A stretch of DNA of 64,000 nt. It comes from Leptospira ainazelensis (GTDB lineage Bacteria; Spirochaetota; Leptospiria; Leptospirales; Leptospiraceae). Location: NCBI RefSeq assembly GCF_016918785.1, contig NZ_JAFFPT010000079.1:1-64000 (forward strand). The letters run 5' to 3'. How positions within the stretch are numbered: position 1 is the stretch's first letter; each line of letters opens with the position of its first letter. Positions 42,910 to 56,070 of the stretch are shown piece by piece. The translations under genes were made by a program, and so were the position numbers. The notes beneath the pieces were generated by a model. The model did not search any database and was not told where the DNA came from. It worked only from the letters and a program-made list of their open reading frames with translations.

Positions 42910-44634
42910 TCAACCTTTCAAAAAGCTCATAGTTTCTTGTAAATTTTTTGCGATCTGTAAAAGACTCACGGCGCTTCCGGCGATCTCCTCCGAATTGGCC
43001 GCGCTGTTCTGAACCGTGATCGAAATATTGGAAACCGCGTTTGCCGTTTCCGCGATCGCCACCTTTTGTTCTTTTACGGAGATTCGAATTTCTTCGGACT
43101 TCGCGTCTACTTGATCCACACCAAAACGGATCTTTTCCTTTTTCTCCTGTTGGAGCTCCATCGTCGCCACGATCTGATTGGACGATTCCTTTAAGTGTTC
43201 GAGGCCGCTCAAAATTTCGGCGTAAACCGTAACCGAATTTTCCACGATCCTTCTTCCGGTCTCGATTTCCGCGTTACTCGTCTTGATGAGTTCTTCGATC
43301 GTCATCGCGCTCGAATCGGTCTGTTCTGCGAGTCTTGTAATCTCGCTCGCCACAACCGCAAAACCTCTTCCGTGTTCACCCGCCCTTGCCGCTTCGATCG
43401 CTGCGTTCAAAGCGAGTAAATTCACCTTTTCCGAAATCTCTTTGATGATAGCGGTAATGGACTGCATTTCCACGGAACTACTCTCGATCTTTTCCATGGT
43501 ATCCGTAAGATCACCCATCGTTTTTTTACCGGAATCCGTCTTGAGATACATTTCGGAAATTCTGTTCAAAGAATTTTTCACGGCTTCCCCGACCTTGTTG
43601 ATCATTCCCTCGAGTTCCCGCATTTCTCCATTAAACGAAGAAATCAAAGCATACTGGGATTCGGCGTTTCCGTTTACGTATTCCATTCCGGAGGATATCT
43701 CTTCCACGGAGGCGGAGATTTCCTCCACGGAAGCGGATTCGGATTGGGCGTTTGAAGAAAGATGATCTGCGGCTTGAGAAAGTTGTTCGGAAGAGGCGAC
43801 GATAGTTTCCGAAAAGTTAAGAATCGTATCCAACATCTCCTTTACCTTGATCTGAAAAAGACGAAAAGCGATGAGCAAAAGATAGAGCTCGTCCTTTTTT
43901 TGGGAATCTTCGACCACATCGACCGGGTGTGAAAAGTCCGCGTTGTTGATCGCGCGACTCACCGAGTTCAATCCTTTGACGAGGCGAATCGAATACACGA
44001 TCGCGATCAGAAGAATATAACTCAAAGTCAAACCCGAAAGAAAAATAAAGACGATCCAACTAAAAGAGAATTCCTTTTCGGCTTTGATATAAATTTTATC
44101 GGTGATTCTCAACTGAACCTGGATCAGCTCCTCGATCTTTTCGGTCACGGGATCGATCTTCGAATACAAACGGTGATCCGCAAAAGCGCCGAGGCCTGCG
44201 AAATCTTTTGCAAGCATCAAGGCACGGGCTTCCGCAACTGCGGAATCGGAAGCTTCAAAAAGCGGATTCAATTCTTGGATGATCGCCCGTTCTTCCGAGA
44301 CAAGACGTGTCGCGTTGTATGAGTTCCATTCTTTCTGAATTCCGGAACTCGCCTTATCCAAGTTGGCAACTCCTTCTTCCGGAGTAAAAGCTCCGCTTCT
44401 CACTTTGTGAACACAGTCGACGATAAAGATCGCATACAGATCCGAGATTTTTTTGAGTTGTTTGAGAGGAATGACACGATCTTCATAGATCGTTTCTATG
44501 TCTTCGATCCTATCTTTTGTGTTGATCAACGCAAGAGCCACTAAAACCGCGATCGGAATCAGAACCGACCCGAAAAGAAGAATCAATTTTTTTCGAATTC
44601 CAAACCTTTGAATGAGGACATAAATTGTTTTCAT
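42910..44634 (-). CDS. Methyl-accepting chemotaxis protein
   Basis: A 574-residue chemoreceptor. Membrane segment 1 is at about 14-35 and segment 2 at about 190-215; the four-helix-bundle ligand domain between them includes the typical [24 protein letters not shown] follows (about 217-270). The signalling domain has the hairpin tip [20 protein letters not shown] with [14 protein letters not shown], which contacts CheA/CheW. Two Ala/Ser/Glu-rich flanks provide methylation sites. The ATG at 44634 is preferred because a TTG 15 codons upstream overlaps the -35 element of a good promoter. No pentapeptide tether for CheR is seen at the end. Confidence 0.93.
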   Translation of the reverse strand: MKTIYVLIQRFGIRKKLILLFGSVLIPIAVLVALALINTKDRIEDIETIYEDRVIPLKQLKKISDLYAIFIVDCVHKVRSGAFTPEEGVANLDKASSGIQKEWNSYNATRLVSEERAIIQELNPLFEASDSAVAEARALMLAKDFAGLGAFADHRLYSKIDPVTEKIEELIQVQLRITDKIYIKAEKEFSFSWIVFIFLSGLTLSYILLIAIVYSIRLVKGLNSVSRAINNADFSHPVDVVEDSQKKDELYLLLIAFRLFQIKVKEMLDTILNFSETIVASSEQLSQAADHLSSNAQSESASVEEISASVEEISSGMEYVNGNAESQYALISSFNGEMRELEGMINKVGEAVKNSLNRISEMYLKTDSGKKTMGDLTDTMEKIESSSVEMQSITAIIKEISEKVNLLALNAAIEAARAGEHGRGFAVVASEITRLAEQTDSSAMTIEELIKTSNAEIETGRRIVENSVTVYAEILSGLEHLKESSNQIVATMELQQEKKEKIRFGVDQVDAKSEEIRISVKEQKVAIAETANAVSNISITVQNSAANSEEIAGSAVSLLQIAKNLQETMSFLKG

Positions 44635-44650
44635 ACGTTTAAGGGGGATA

Positions 44651-44679
44651 ATACTAATATAACTTAAGAGACGAGTCAA
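44651..44679 (-). promoter_or_regulatory. Promoter of the chemoreceptor gene
   Basis: On the minus strand TTGACT, 17 bp, TAGTAT, close to the sigma-70 consensus. Transcription would start about 10 bases before the ATG at 44634, leaving a very short leader without a Shine-Dalgarno sequence. Confidence 0.65.
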
Positions 44680-44953
44680 GTGTTTTCACTTTGTCTTCGA
44701 GCTTGCGCCGTTCGAGATTATAAAGTGATGCAAAAGCTTATCATAGGATGATAAACTCGAATTGAGAGTAATAATATTAATCCGAAATGCGCGGAAACGA
44801 GAAAGAATCGAATTCTCCGGAGGCGGAGAAGGATGTGAGGATCACTAAATCGATGCAAGACAAAGGCGATCGAATACTCATATTTTGAAAAAACAACTAA
44901 ACAATCCCTTACAAACGATCGGAGATTTTAAACAATTTTGAAATCGAATCGAA
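44680..44953. other. Gap upstream of the chemoreceptor gene, nothing recognised
   Basis: No coding signal, no motif copies and no terminator. It separates the transglutaminase-like gene from the chemoreceptor promoter, so the two are independent transcripts. Confidence 0.55.
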
Positions 44954-45613
44954 TCAAGAGGCGGGTTTTTCGTTTCTAAGATCTCCTTGCAGACGTTTAC
45001 CAAAAACGTCCGGATAAAAATCTTTCAGACCTTGGATCACAAATTCAAAGGGAAAGTCTTCGAAGACTCCTCTTTGCCTTACATATTCCATAAATTTTTT
45101 TCCTTTCCCGTCAAAGGAATGAAAGACATTGTCCTTGGTTTCGTCAAAATCGAGCGGTTCCACGCCGAATTTTCTGCAAAGATCCCGATCAAAAACGGGA
45201 GTAGCCTTGATCCAATTTCCATCTATTAGAATTTCTGCATATCCATGATAGGCAAAAGTTGTGGTTCCCAAAACCTGGATCAGACGTTCACTCGCAAGAT
45301 GATTGACGACGTCAGCAAATCCGATCTTGGAAGGAAAACCTAACGCCCTCGCACCCGCGGCAAAAAGAAGAGATTTTGGAATGCAATAGTTTTGTTTGCT
45401 CTCTGCAATCTTACTCGCACGATACGATTCTTTTGTATCGGTGACCACGTAGGGATTGTATCGAATCTTATCCCTCACTCCCAAATAAAATTCTTTCAGT
45501 TTTTCAAGCGGAGAATTCTCCGAACTTGTAGATTCTTCTATAAACTTGAGAACGGAAGGAGAATCGTGATCGAAATAATACGTGGATAGTAAATGAGAAT
45601 TCGAAGCTTTCAT
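44954..45613 (-). CDS. Transglutaminase-like cysteine protein
   Basis: A 219-residue protein from the ATG chosen. It has the transglutaminase/peptide N-glycanase fold triad: Cys in KQNYCIPKSLLFAAGARALG, His in TFAYHGYAEI and Asp in WIKATPVFD. Downstream of the Asp, a helical tail of about 65 residues includes VRQRGVFEDFPFEF and QGLKDFYPDVFG. No signal peptide is seen from this start; an upstream in-frame ATG (45709) would add a basic extension with no ribosome site. Family members act as proteases or transferases; the substrate is unknown. Confidence 0.8.
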   Translation of the reverse strand: MKASNSHLLSTYYFDHDSPSVLKFIEESTSSENSPLEKLKEFYLGVRDKIRYNPYVVTDTKESYRASKIAESKQNYCIPKSLLFAAGARALGFPSKIGFADVVNHLASERLIQVLGTTTFAYHGYAEILIDGNWIKATPVFDRDLCRKFGVEPLDFDETKDNVFHSFDGKGKKFMEYVRQRGVFEDFPFEFVIQGLKDFYPDVFGKRLQGDLRNEKPAS

Positions 45614-46053
45614 AGTTTTTATCCCGAACCTTAAATCAATCCAGGTTCTCCTCCATGTTTTGTAATACAAAACATTGAGTCCACCGGGATTCGAATGCAA
45701 AAAAACCAAAGTAGCTTTCGTTCAGATGTCTTTTTTTATGTAGACCGGGAAATTTGAGTTTGATAAGAATTCGTTTCGCAGTAGTTTTCTCCGAAAGTGA
45801 AATGAGAAAATTACTTGCTCAGACAAATAAAAAGAGTTGTAAAAAAACGGCGGCTGATCCTAGATTGAGTTCGATAAAACGATGAAGAATAGTTTGAAAG
45901 AAAGCGCCCTACCTTCCGGGTTATAGGGAGTTGGTTCCGATAAAAACCGTTTCTTCATTTTTGATTTTTTGTGAAATCCCTTCCACACAAGTTTGGAAAC
46001 GAAAATCAAAACTTTTTGCGATCCCTTTCGCAAAAACAACAAAGGAGAGTTTT
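45614..46053. other. Gap between divergent genes, nothing recognised
   Basis: About 440 bp, A/T-rich. It must hold the promoters of the transglutaminase-like gene and of the cytochrome operon. I see no palindrome, repeat motif or terminator, apart from the AAAGGAG ribosome site at its right end. Confidence 0.5.
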
Positions 46054-46482
46054 ATGAATCAAATTCAAAATCGCGTGCTAATGGGCATCGTTTTACTTTG
46101 CGCCTTTTCCATATTTGGAAACTGTGAAAGTGAGAAGAGTTCGGACAAAGAAGACCCTTTAAAAAATCTTGCGCTTCTCTTAGGTTCGAGCGCTCCTCTT
46201 ACCGAAGTTACGGACGCGGACTGTACGGATGCGGCCCCTGCGTTCTCCACACTCGGCCAAGCGGGAACTACGGCAACGTGCGCTACCTGTCACAGCGCCT
46301 CAAACGCAAACGCGGGTTTTGACATAACTTCTTACAACAGCGTAAGAAACAGAGTCACCGTAGGAAATCCAAAAGGAAGTCTGCTTTTTACTAAGATCAA
46401 TACGGGATCGATGAGACTCTACAATACGAATTCGATCAACAAAGCGATCTATTGCTGGACTCTCAAAGGAGCAAATCCTTGA
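46054..46482 (+). CDS. c-type cytochrome lipoprotein
   Basis: A 142-residue lipoprotein with a single haem site. The start has AAAGGAGAG close upstream; an earlier in-frame ATG is not needed. The signal ends SIFGNCES, so Cys24 should be lipidated. The haem motif is TCATCHSA (about 87-92), and the axial Met may be the one in GSMRLYN. The next gene starts in its stop codon (TTGA overlap). With the YceI-like and DUF5777 proteins it forms a coupled three-gene operon; similar neighbours occur in other bacteria. Confidence 0.88.
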   Translation: MNQIQNRVLMGIVLLCAFSIFGNCESEKSSDKEDPLKNLALLLGSSAPLTEVTDADCTDAAPAFSTLGQAGTTATCATCHSASNANAGFDITSYNSVRNRVTVGNPKGSLLFTKINTGSMRLYNTNSINKAIYCWTLKGANP

Positions 46483-47045
46483 TTTCTTCCCAAACGAAGA
46501 CGGTCGTGTTTTTTCTCGGGATCGTTTTTACGATCTCCGGGACCGATCTTCTTTCGGAGAAAAAAACAAAAGAACTGGTCGTCAAAGAAGCGAACGTCCA
46601 GTTTTTGAGCGAAGCTCCTCAGGAAACCATCCGAGGAACGGTTTCCAAAGTCGAAGGTTCGGCGAACTTGGATACGAAAAAGGTGGTCATTCGTGTCGAC
46701 CTCAACGCTCTAAAAGTTCCCAACCGAATGATGAACAATCACATGCACGAGAATTATCTCGAAACGGAACAACACCCGATCGCGTCCTTTGCGGGAGTGA
46801 TCACAAAATGGGATCTGAAATCCAAAACGGTGGAAATCGAAGGCGAAATCGGCTTACACGGAATCACCAAGAAGAATGTTAAGATCCAAGGAACCATTGA
46901 GGAAAAGGAAAAAGACTTTTTGATTCGATCGAATTTCGAAATTCTTCTTACGGATTTTAAAATCGAAATTCCTAAATTAGTTGTTTTGAAACTCAATGAG
47001 AAAATTCGAATCGAAACCAATATCTTATGGCAGAATAAAGAATGA
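46479..47045 (+). CDS. YceI-like lipid-binding protein, periplasmic
   Basis: A 188-residue exported protein of the YceI family, which forms a small barrel binding polyprenyl or other hydrophobic molecules. The start is TTG overlapping the cytochrome stop (TTGA), with AAGGAG seven bases upstream. A signal peptide (about 1-26) is followed by [40 protein letters not shown] and [17 protein letters not shown], the YceI signature. The final [18 protein letters not shown] is also typical. The next gene overlaps it by ATGA. It may carry a ligand for the cytochrome or barrel. Confidence 0.88.
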   Translation: MISSQTKTVVFFLGIVFTISGTDLLSEKKTKELVVKEANVQFLSEAPQETIRGTVSKVEGSANLDTKKVVIRVDLNALKVPNRMMNNHMHENYLETEQHPIASFAGVITKWDLKSKTVEIEGEIGLHGITKKNVKIQGTIEEKEKDFLIRSNFEILLTDFKIEIPKLVVLKLNEKIRIETNILWQNKE

Positions 47046-48112
47046 ACGATCTCGCTTTTCGTTTTATAGTCCCGCTTGTCTTTCTTATGTTTGTTTTTCC
47101 CGCGTTCTCTCAAGAACAGAGAAAGTCCGCATTCTTAGGAAGTAGTTTGATTCACATGCCGAGCACGGAAGACGTGGGGAAAAACGGCCTGGACTTCCGA
47201 TTCAATCACCGTTTTGGAGACGCAAAATCCACTTCGTATGATTTTTTCGGCTTGGACAACGGAGCCAATACACAGCTTTCTCTGGATTACGGTATTACGG
47301 ATCGAATTACGGTCGGGATCGCAAGGACTTCGTTTCAAAAAACATACGAGGCGAGATCTAAAATTCGTCTTTTGACTCAGGATTCGGGCTTTCCCGTGAC
47401 TGTGAGTTTTTTCGGAGTTTTCGGTCAGGAAACTTCGAAACAGGAACAATTCTTCGGCCCTCATCTTCGTCCTACGACCGGAATTCCGACCTTGGATTCG
47501 AATCTGGAAAAACAGTTAAATACTTACGAACTCAGTTATACGGATCGTCAGAGCACCCTCGCCTCTTTTTTGATTTCGAGAAGATTTAACGACGTTCTTT
47601 CGATTCAGATCTCTCCCATGTTTGTTCATAGAAACTACGTCAAAGATCATATTTCCAACGATCGAACCGGCTTGGATGTTTCGTTTCGTCTTCATCTTTT
47701 CAAAAGAGTGGACTTTACGTTTGCCACAATTCTCACTCCGAAAAGGGATTACGTCGGGGATTCTTACAATAGCGAAGATAGAAAAACCAAAATCGGCGGC
47801 GTGGAATATTCGGCTACGGAAGTGAACGATCTGATCGCGAGAGGAAAGTCGATCGACGCGTATGTGAACAACATTCTTCTATCGAAGTCGGTGGAATACT
47901 CGACGGTTCCTTTGAGTTTCGGTGTGGACTTCGAAACCGGCGGGCACGTCTTTCAATTTTTTGTCACGAACAGCCGAGCGGTCGCTCACACACAACTGCT
48001 TCGAGGCGCGGATTACAACTACGATAAGAAAGAATGGACGATCGGGTTTAACATCCATCGTTATTTTTCTTTGGAAAGTTCCGAAAAATCGACTCCCGAA
48101 AAAACCAATTAA
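47042..48112 (+). CDS. DUF5777 outer-membrane-like beta-barrel protein
   Basis: A 356-residue exported protein with a signal peptide (about 1-23, VFPAFSQE). It has the DUF5777 pattern: [48 protein letters not shown] and KIRLLTQD, then many amphipathic strands to [16 protein letters not shown]. It probably forms a barrel in the outer membrane. Its start overlaps the YceI-like gene stop (ATGA). It is the last gene of the cytochrome operon; the lack of a C-terminal aromatic residue (ends PEKTN) is unusual for a barrel. Confidence 0.85.
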   Translation: MNDLAFRFIVPLVFLMFVFPAFSQEQRKSAFLGSSLIHMPSTEDVGKNGLDFRFNHRFGDAKSTSYDFFGLDNGANTQLSLDYGITDRITVGIARTSFQKTYEARSKIRLLTQDSGFPVTVSFFGVFGQETSKQEQFFGPHLRPTTGIPTLDSNLEKQLNTYELSYTDRQSTLASFLISRRFNDVLSIQISPMFVHRNYVKDHISNDRTGLDVSFRLHLFKRVDFTFATILTPKRDYVGDSYNSEDRKTKIGGVEYSATEVNDLIARGKSIDAYVNNILLSKSVEYSTVPLSFGVDFETGGHVFQFFVTNSRAVAHTQLLRGADYNYDKKEWTIGFNIHRYFSLESSEKSTPEKTN

Positions 48113-48124
48113 AACGAGAAGGGT

Positions 48125-50314
<2,190 letters not shown>

Positions 50315-50422
50315 TGGGAGAAGCTACTGTTCTTAAAATCGACAAAACTGGGTACCGATCTTGAACCCATTCGGCCATCTTTTTGTAATTGACGCCATGG
50401 ATGTATAGTATATTTCTGACTT

Positions 50423-50827
<405 letters not shown>

Positions 50828-50848
50828 TCTTTCTTTTGCAATCAAACC

Positions 50849-51113
<265 letters not shown>

Positions 51114-51772
51114 TTTACTTTTCCATTTCCTATCTTAAAAAAGCGGAATCAACTTTGACCGGTTCCTCAAGTTAGACACTATAAAATAGATTCGCTGCTA
51201 TGCAGGAACGGGGTCTCAGCTCCCGTTTAGAAATTGAGAATTTTATCGAAGATCGAAGTTTGAGAATAAGGACTATTTCTTAACGCCCGCATACGATCAA
51301 TCCAGTGGGAGAGTGATTGCGCTTGAGCTAGATTCGATCCCTACCACAGTCAAAGTGAGTTTCTATTTCGTGGGGAAAGAAGTAGGAACTCACACTTTTC
51401 GAACGAAGAAAAACTCGAAGTTCTAAAACAAATTCTTTCAGACGTTTACTTTCACCGACAAAACTTTGTTGGAACTCCCTCGAAAAATCTCAGAAGAAGT
51501 TTTGCGTTCTAAACGAAAAGAGAAACCGCACCTTTAAATTGGAAAAGTAGGAACTCCCCCTTTTCGATTTTCAAGAAGTTAGTAATCTAAACCGAATTCT
51601 TGCTAAGAAATATTTTTTACCTACAAAGTTTCGTAGGAACTCCCCAAAAAGGCCCTTTGTATTCTAAAAAAAGGAACGCCAGAAAAATGCCAAAAGTAGG
51701 AACTCACACTTTTTACTCAGTCGTGCTCTGCAACGACAAAGAATAAAAAGGCTCCGATCCAATCCGAAAGTT
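51114..51772. other. Gap with a cluster of GTAGGAACTC motifs
   Basis: No gene. It contains GTAGGAACTCACAC at 51382-51395 and 51696-51709, GTTGGAACTCCC near 51468, GTAGGAACTCCCCC at 51547 and GTAGGAACTCCCC at 51633. All are in the forward orientation. It sits downstream of the tRNA-Leu repeats and ends at the DoxX gene. Confidence 0.75.
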
Positions 51773-52162
51773 TCAAGTTTGATTCGCGAAAATTTTGGTA
51801 AAGATCGGATTTCGATCCTTGCTCGCGTAAATTTCAACGATACTACAGACAAGAACGACCAAAGCCAAAACAAAGGAAACTCCCGCGCCGTCTTGAAAAC
51901 CTAACACGGAAATATGAGAACCTATGGCGCCGATCATAATCACGGCTCCGATCATGGCTCCCAACCAACTCGTCTGCGGAACAAGGAGCAACAATACTAC
52001 CGCTAATTCCGCAAAACCTACCACATAACGTCCGAAAGGTTCGGCGTCCAATGCAGAGAACGTCGCAATCGACCGATCCGCACCCGAAAGTTTAAAATAA
52101 AAAGCGGGAATCAAAATCGCAACGGCGATGATTCTTACCGTCCAATCCAATATCTTTTTCAT
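51773..52162 (-). CDS. DoxX family membrane protein
   Basis: A 129-residue protein with four membrane segments (about 7-25, 45-62, 67-85, 92-110). The short form with FYFKLSG.., [18 protein letters not shown] and [12 protein letters not shown] fits the DoxX/DoxX-like family, small quinone- or thiol-linked membrane proteins of poorly defined role. Monocistronic, with 311 bp to the next gene downstream that shows nothing recognised. Confidence 0.85.
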   Translation of the reverse strand: MKKILDWTVRIIAVAILIPAFYFKLSGADRSIATFSALDAEPFGRYVVGFAELAVVLLLLVPQTSWLGAMIGAVIMIGAIGSHISVLGFQDGAGVSFVLALVVLVCSIVEIYASKDRNPIFTKIFANQT

Positions 52163-52473
52163 AGACCTTCGCTCCCTTTATCAATCCCCTATTCTAACCG
52201 TTTTGAAAACAACCCGCAAGGCATTTTCGTAAAAGGAAAAAGCAAAGAGAGCGAAAGCTCCTCCAAACCGATAAAAATCGAATCCTGACTTCGCTTTTTC
52301 TAAAAAAAATTCGGATTACGGAGCCTCCAAAACGCAAGTTAAAAAAAAGAGAATAAGAAGAATCGGAAATTCTATCGGTAAAAATGGAAGTCGGGCTCTA
52401 CAACAATTCTGAAAAAACCTCAGTCCAAAAACTGAAAGTATATTCAATTTTTATAATTCTTTCTTTAAATAGA
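52163..52473. other. Gap upstream of the DoxX gene, nothing recognised
   Basis: 311 bp, A/T-rich with A-runs; no coding signal, no motif copies. It should contain the DoxX promoter and the 3' end region of the 258-residue protein gene. Confidence 0.5.
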
Positions 52474-53250
52474 TTATAACTTTTCCATTCCGCTTAGTTT
52501 TCCGTTTCTCCGAAGCGCGTCTTCAAAAAAATCGGTTTCAATTCGTTCGATCGCCCTTAGAATCATCTTCATCTCGTCGTCGGAAAGACTCAAAAAAAGT
52601 TCCTCTCCCTTTTCCAGGATCGAAAGACCGAGACGAATCCCTTCCACTTCTTCCTTTGTATAGGTTTTAGTTTTTTGTTCCATCTTCGAAACGATCGCCT
52701 TCATCATCGTTACGATTTTTTGCAACAGTTCCCTGTTGGAAAGGGTCTCAAACAATCTTACGATATCGTCTCGAAATTGATCGGCTTCTTTTTTGGGAAC
52801 CTGTGCGATGATCCTATCAAACACCGCCGGGTCTTCCGGATCGTTCCCTTTTTTTAATTCTTCTTTTGTGAATTCAAACATCAGAGCTTCAAAATGTCTA
52901 GCGGTCAGATAAGAATTCAAAGCCGCAAAACCCGTCTTAAAGGCGGCTCCAAGATGTCTTCCGAAATGAAAGGCGGCGGCCCCTAAAGAACCGATCAGAC
53001 CGAAAACCTTCGAAGGACTGTGAACAAATCCCGAAAGAGAATGAAACGCTCCGTCGAGCAATACCCTTCCTTCATATTCAGGATAGAGCAATTGCAGAAA
53101 GTATTGAAGTAAAGTATCTATGACCGGTCTTGGAATTTTTACGAGATCGGAATAACGTTCTAGGTTGGACGGAGAATATCTTTTTACAAGAGAGGCGCGA
53201 TACGCGCGGATCAAAATCGGGAAGTCCGGATCCTGAAGAAGATTTTTCAT
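52474..53250 (-). CDS. Unrecognised helical protein after the signalling operon
   Basis: A 258-residue protein, predicted all-helical. There is no signal peptide. A stretch at about 75-115 (FGLIGSLGAAAFHFGRHLGA) is hydrophobic and small-residue rich and might associate with a membrane. The second half is charged and coiled-coil-like (VTMMKAIVSKMEQKTKTYTK). No family is recognised. It begins 49 bp after the receiver-EAL gene on the same strand and could be its last operon member, so it may be an effector or partner of the c-di-GMP pathway; that is inference from position only. Confidence 0.7.
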   Translation of the reverse strand: MKNLLQDPDFPILIRAYRASLVKRYSPSNLERYSDLVKIPRPVIDTLLQYFLQLLYPEYEGRVLLDGAFHSLSGFVHSPSKVFGLIGSLGAAAFHFGRHLGAAFKTGFAALNSYLTARHFEALMFEFTKEELKKGNDPEDPAVFDRIIAQVPKKEADQFRDDIVRLFETLSNRELLQKIVTMMKAIVSKMEQKTKTYTKEEVEGIRLGLSILEKGEELFLSLSDDEMKMILRAIERIETDFFEDALRRNGKLSGMEKL

Positions 53251-53299
53251 ATTTTCGGAAGAATCCGATTCTATCTTCTACGGTAAACTAGAAAACGTT

Positions 53300-54514
53300 T
53301 TAAGCTTTGAACGCGGCGAGATATTGAAGGGCTGCATCGGGAGGCATAGGTTTACTGTAAAAATATCCCTGCCCTTTATCACATCCTTCCTTCTTCATTA
53401 ACTCGCCCACTTCGGCGGTTTCGATTCCTTCCGCGACCACGGTCATTCCGAGTTTGTGTCCGAGATCGATCGCGGCCTGACAGATAAAAAGAGCCTCCTT
53501 ATCATAAGGGGCTACGCTCACAAAGGAACGATCGATCTTCAGCTCCGTAAACGGATAACGGTGAATCTGTTTCAAAGAAGAATAACCGATTCCGAAATCA
53601 TCGACCGAAAGACCGATTCCCCGGATTCTTATTCTCGTGAGAATGTCGAGCGTTGATGTTATGTTTTCCAAAAGTTGAGTTTCGGTGACTTCCACAATGA
53701 GCTGGTTGTTTTTTAATCCGAAACTCTCGATCATCTTCGAAATCGTTTCCGGTAAAATCAACTTGTTCAAACTTACGGGAGAAATGTTCACGGCCACCGC
53801 GATCCCCGGGAAGTCCCGATTCCAAATCGCGCACTGACCCAAGGCTTGGACGATCAACTTCTCTGTCATCGCGTCCATCAGACTTGGAAAGGATTCCAAA
53901 GTTGGAATGAAAGAATCCGGAAAGATCAGACCTCTTACCGGATGATACCACCGAACCAAGGATTCAAAACCCGCGATCTTTCCGGTTTTAAAATTGATCT
54001 TAGGTTGATAAAAAAGAATAAACTGTTCTTCCCGAATTCCTTCTTCGATCTCTTCCGCGGAAATCGCCGACGAAGGTTCGGTCGCGATTCTTTTACCCGA
54101 AAAAGAAAGTTGAGACGTTTCATTCTTCTTATCCGAAATCAATCCCGTTAGAACTCTTTGATATTCTTGAATACGAATCGGCTTTTCTAAAACGCCCGAA
54201 ATTTTTAGTCCGTATTGAATCGCAAGAGCTTCCGCGCTCTGCAAAACGCGCCTATCCGCGCCGCTGATCAAAATCACTGAAACAGATAATTTTTTTCCGG
54301 AAAGCATCCGCAAAACGTCGACCCCGTCGACACCCGGAATCATCAGATCTAAAATGATATACTGAGTGTGATCGTTCAACTTCTCGAAAAAATGACCGGC
54401 CTCGTGTGTGATCGTCACCTCAAAGCCGCATTGTTTCGCTAAATCTCCGAGAATCCCTGCGATTTCTTCCTCGTCGTCGAGAATCAGTAGATTGGGTTGT
54501 GCGGGCTGATTCAT
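53300..54514 (-). CDS. Response regulator with EAL c-di-GMP phosphodiesterase domain
   Basis: A 404-residue protein. The receiver domain (1-130) has Asp13/Asp14 and phospho-acceptor Asp56 ([13 protein letters not shown]), switch Ser (ILISGAD) and Lys (VLEKPIR). The EAL domain (about 150-400) has the first Glu in an ESL variant (AGFESLVRW), Asn in VAVNISP, Glu in [17 protein letters not shown], the Lys in ELKIDRSF and AEGIET, then QGYFYSKPM. All metal- and substrate-binding residues appear present, so it should be an active c-di-GMP phosphodiesterase. It is the last of four signalling genes that lie within 12 bp or less of each other. Confidence 0.93.
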   Translation of the reverse strand: MNQPAQPNLLILDDEEEIAGILGDLAKQCGFEVTITHEAGHFFEKLNDHTQYIILDLMIPGVDGVDVLRMLSGKKLSVSVILISGADRRVLQSAEALAIQYGLKISGVLEKPIRIQEYQRVLTGLISDKKNETSQLSFSGKRIATEPSSAISAEEIEEGIREEQFILFYQPKINFKTGKIAGFESLVRWYHPVRGLIFPDSFIPTLESFPSLMDAMTEKLIVQALGQCAIWNRDFPGIAVAVNISPVSLNKLILPETISKMIESFGLKNNQLIVEVTETQLLENITSTLDILTRIRIRGIGLSVDDFGIGYSSLKQIHRYPFTELKIDRSFVSVAPYDKEALFICQAAIDLGHKLGMTVVAEGIETAEVGELMKKEGCDKGQGYFYSKPMPPDAALQYLAAFKA

Positions 54515-54525
54515 GAATGCCTAAT

Positions 54526-56070
54526 TTACAATTTAGCGAAATGATTCTCAAGAGATTTTCTGGCGATCGGCCAGGGGATTGGAAAAGAATTTTCAGAGTC
54601 TTCCGAACTTCCAAACGCTGAAAAATAATAAATTTCTATCTTAGAATTGTTTTTCTTCGTTTTTATGGCAAACTCCTTCCATTCCGCAAAACGAACCTTC
54701 CATATCTCGGAAATCAAACACGACTCTTTTTCAGAAAAGTTTGGGTCGGAGCCTAAGTCCTTGAGATCGGAAACCTTATGAACCGCGTATCCCAAACTTC
54801 TTAGAAAATAAAAAATCCAATCCGCAAACGGACCTTCGGTGTGGAAATAATATATTTCAGGAGATTGTTTTTTGGAATTTTCCGGAACAAACGGATCGGA
54901 CTTCAACTCCACGACCGGGAAGTAGAGATAGAATTCGGTTCCGATACCGGGATTGGATTGGAAAAAAATCCGCCCCCTACTTCTTTTTACAAAACCGTAA
55001 ACCATAGAAAGTCCAAGACCGGAACTTTTCCCTTTCGGTTTGGTAGAATAAAAAGGATCAAAAACTTTCTCCAAATCTTCGGCTTCGATTCCGTTTCCGG
55101 TATCGGTAATCTTCAGCAAAAAATAATTTCCGTCTTCCAATCCCGGAATTCCCTTTTGAAAATTGGAAACGATCCGAATCGTTTCCACCAAAATTTCCCC
55201 GTCCTTACCCTCGTTTGCTTCGATCGCGTTCTGAAAAAGTTGAGTCAGGCTGTTTAAAAATTCGGAATGATCGATCAAACAACGATCTCCGAGTCCTTCC
55301 GGATCGAACGTGACTCGTATTTGAGTCGGAAACAATTCCTGAGAATTTTTTAGAAACTCACGGATCAATTCGTTAGGATCCGTAAGTTCCTGACGAAGGG
55401 ATTGTTTTCTTGAGAAATTTAGAAGTTTCTTATTTACTTCCGCGGCTCTCATCACCGCGTTTTGTGCGGATCGAATCCGATTGATAATCTCGGGTTGTTC
55501 CTTACACTGCATTTCCAAAAGATCCAAATTGGCGATGATGATGTTGAGAATATTATTAAAATCGTGTGCGATTCCTCCGCCGAACTCGGCGATCGTATCC
55601 ATTCTTGCGACACGAGAGTTTTCTTCCAAAATTCTTTTGGAAGGAGAGAAATCCTTTGTTTGATTCCGGAGTAGAATTCGTAAAAATTCTTTGGAAAGAG
55701 AGCCGGCGCTAAGGTTTCGTTTTTCAAGATAACCTTCAAATCCGGATTCTTTTGCCAGGGTTTCGAGCTCCTCTTTGGAAAGTCCCGAAACCAAAATCGC
55801 GGAGACCGGACCGCCTAAAACCGAACGGATGTCGTTTAACAAATCGATCCCGTTTTGAGAGCCTAAAAAATGATCCAAAACGAAAATTTGATTTTTTACG
55901 GAGCCGGAGGAACAAATCGCGTCGAGCGCGCTCGGACCGTCTTTATAACGTTTTAATACGTAATTCGGGAATGGAATATCGCTCAGATATTCCTTAAAAA
56001 GGATCGTGTCTTCCTCGTCGTCGTCCACGAGAAAAATCGGGATCTCGTCCGGAATCCGATCAAGTGACAA
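54526..56070 (-). CDS. Hybrid protein: receiver domain followed by histidine kinase
   Basis: 514 residues from the TTG start at 56070, which has GGAG seven bases upstream inside the preceding gene; a longer start (56106) would overlap it by 47 bp. The receiver (about 1-125) has acidic residues LVDDDEEDT and phospho-acceptor Asp66 (FVLDHFLGSQNG). The kinase core has the H box with His169 (GGGIAHDFNNILN) and the ATPase domain (LFQNAIEANEGKDG, ITDTGNGIEAEDL, GKSSGLGLSMVYGF). About 100 C-terminal residues after it have no family resemblance, though the pattern VAxx...FFLRSLGYAVHKV hints at a degenerate receiver. It overlaps the upstream response regulator gene by 11 bp. Confidence 0.9.
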   Translation of the reverse strand: MSLDRIPDEIPIFLVDDDEEDTILFKEYLSDIPFPNYVLKRYKDGPSALDAICSSGSVKNQIFVLDHFLGSQNGIDLLNDIRSVLGGPVSAILVSGLSKEELETLAKESGFEGYLEKRNLSAGSLSKEFLRILLRNQTKDFSPSKRILEENSRVARMDTIAEFGGGIAHDFNNILNIIIANLDLLEMQCKEQPEIINRIRSAQNAVMRAAEVNKKLLNFSRKQSLRQELTDPNELIREFLKNSQELFPTQIRVTFDPEGLGDRCLIDHSEFLNSLTQLFQNAIEANEGKDGEILVETIRIVSNFQKGIPGLEDGNYFLLKITDTGNGIEAEDLEKVFDPFYSTKPKGKSSGLGLSMVYGFVKRSRGRIFFQSNPGIGTEFYLYFPVVELKSDPFVPENSKKQSPEIYYFHTEGPFADWIFYFLRSLGYAVHKVSDLKDLGSDPNFSEKESCLISEIWKVRFAEWKEFAIKTKKNNSKIEIYYFSAFGSSEDSENSFPIPWPIARKSLENHFAKL

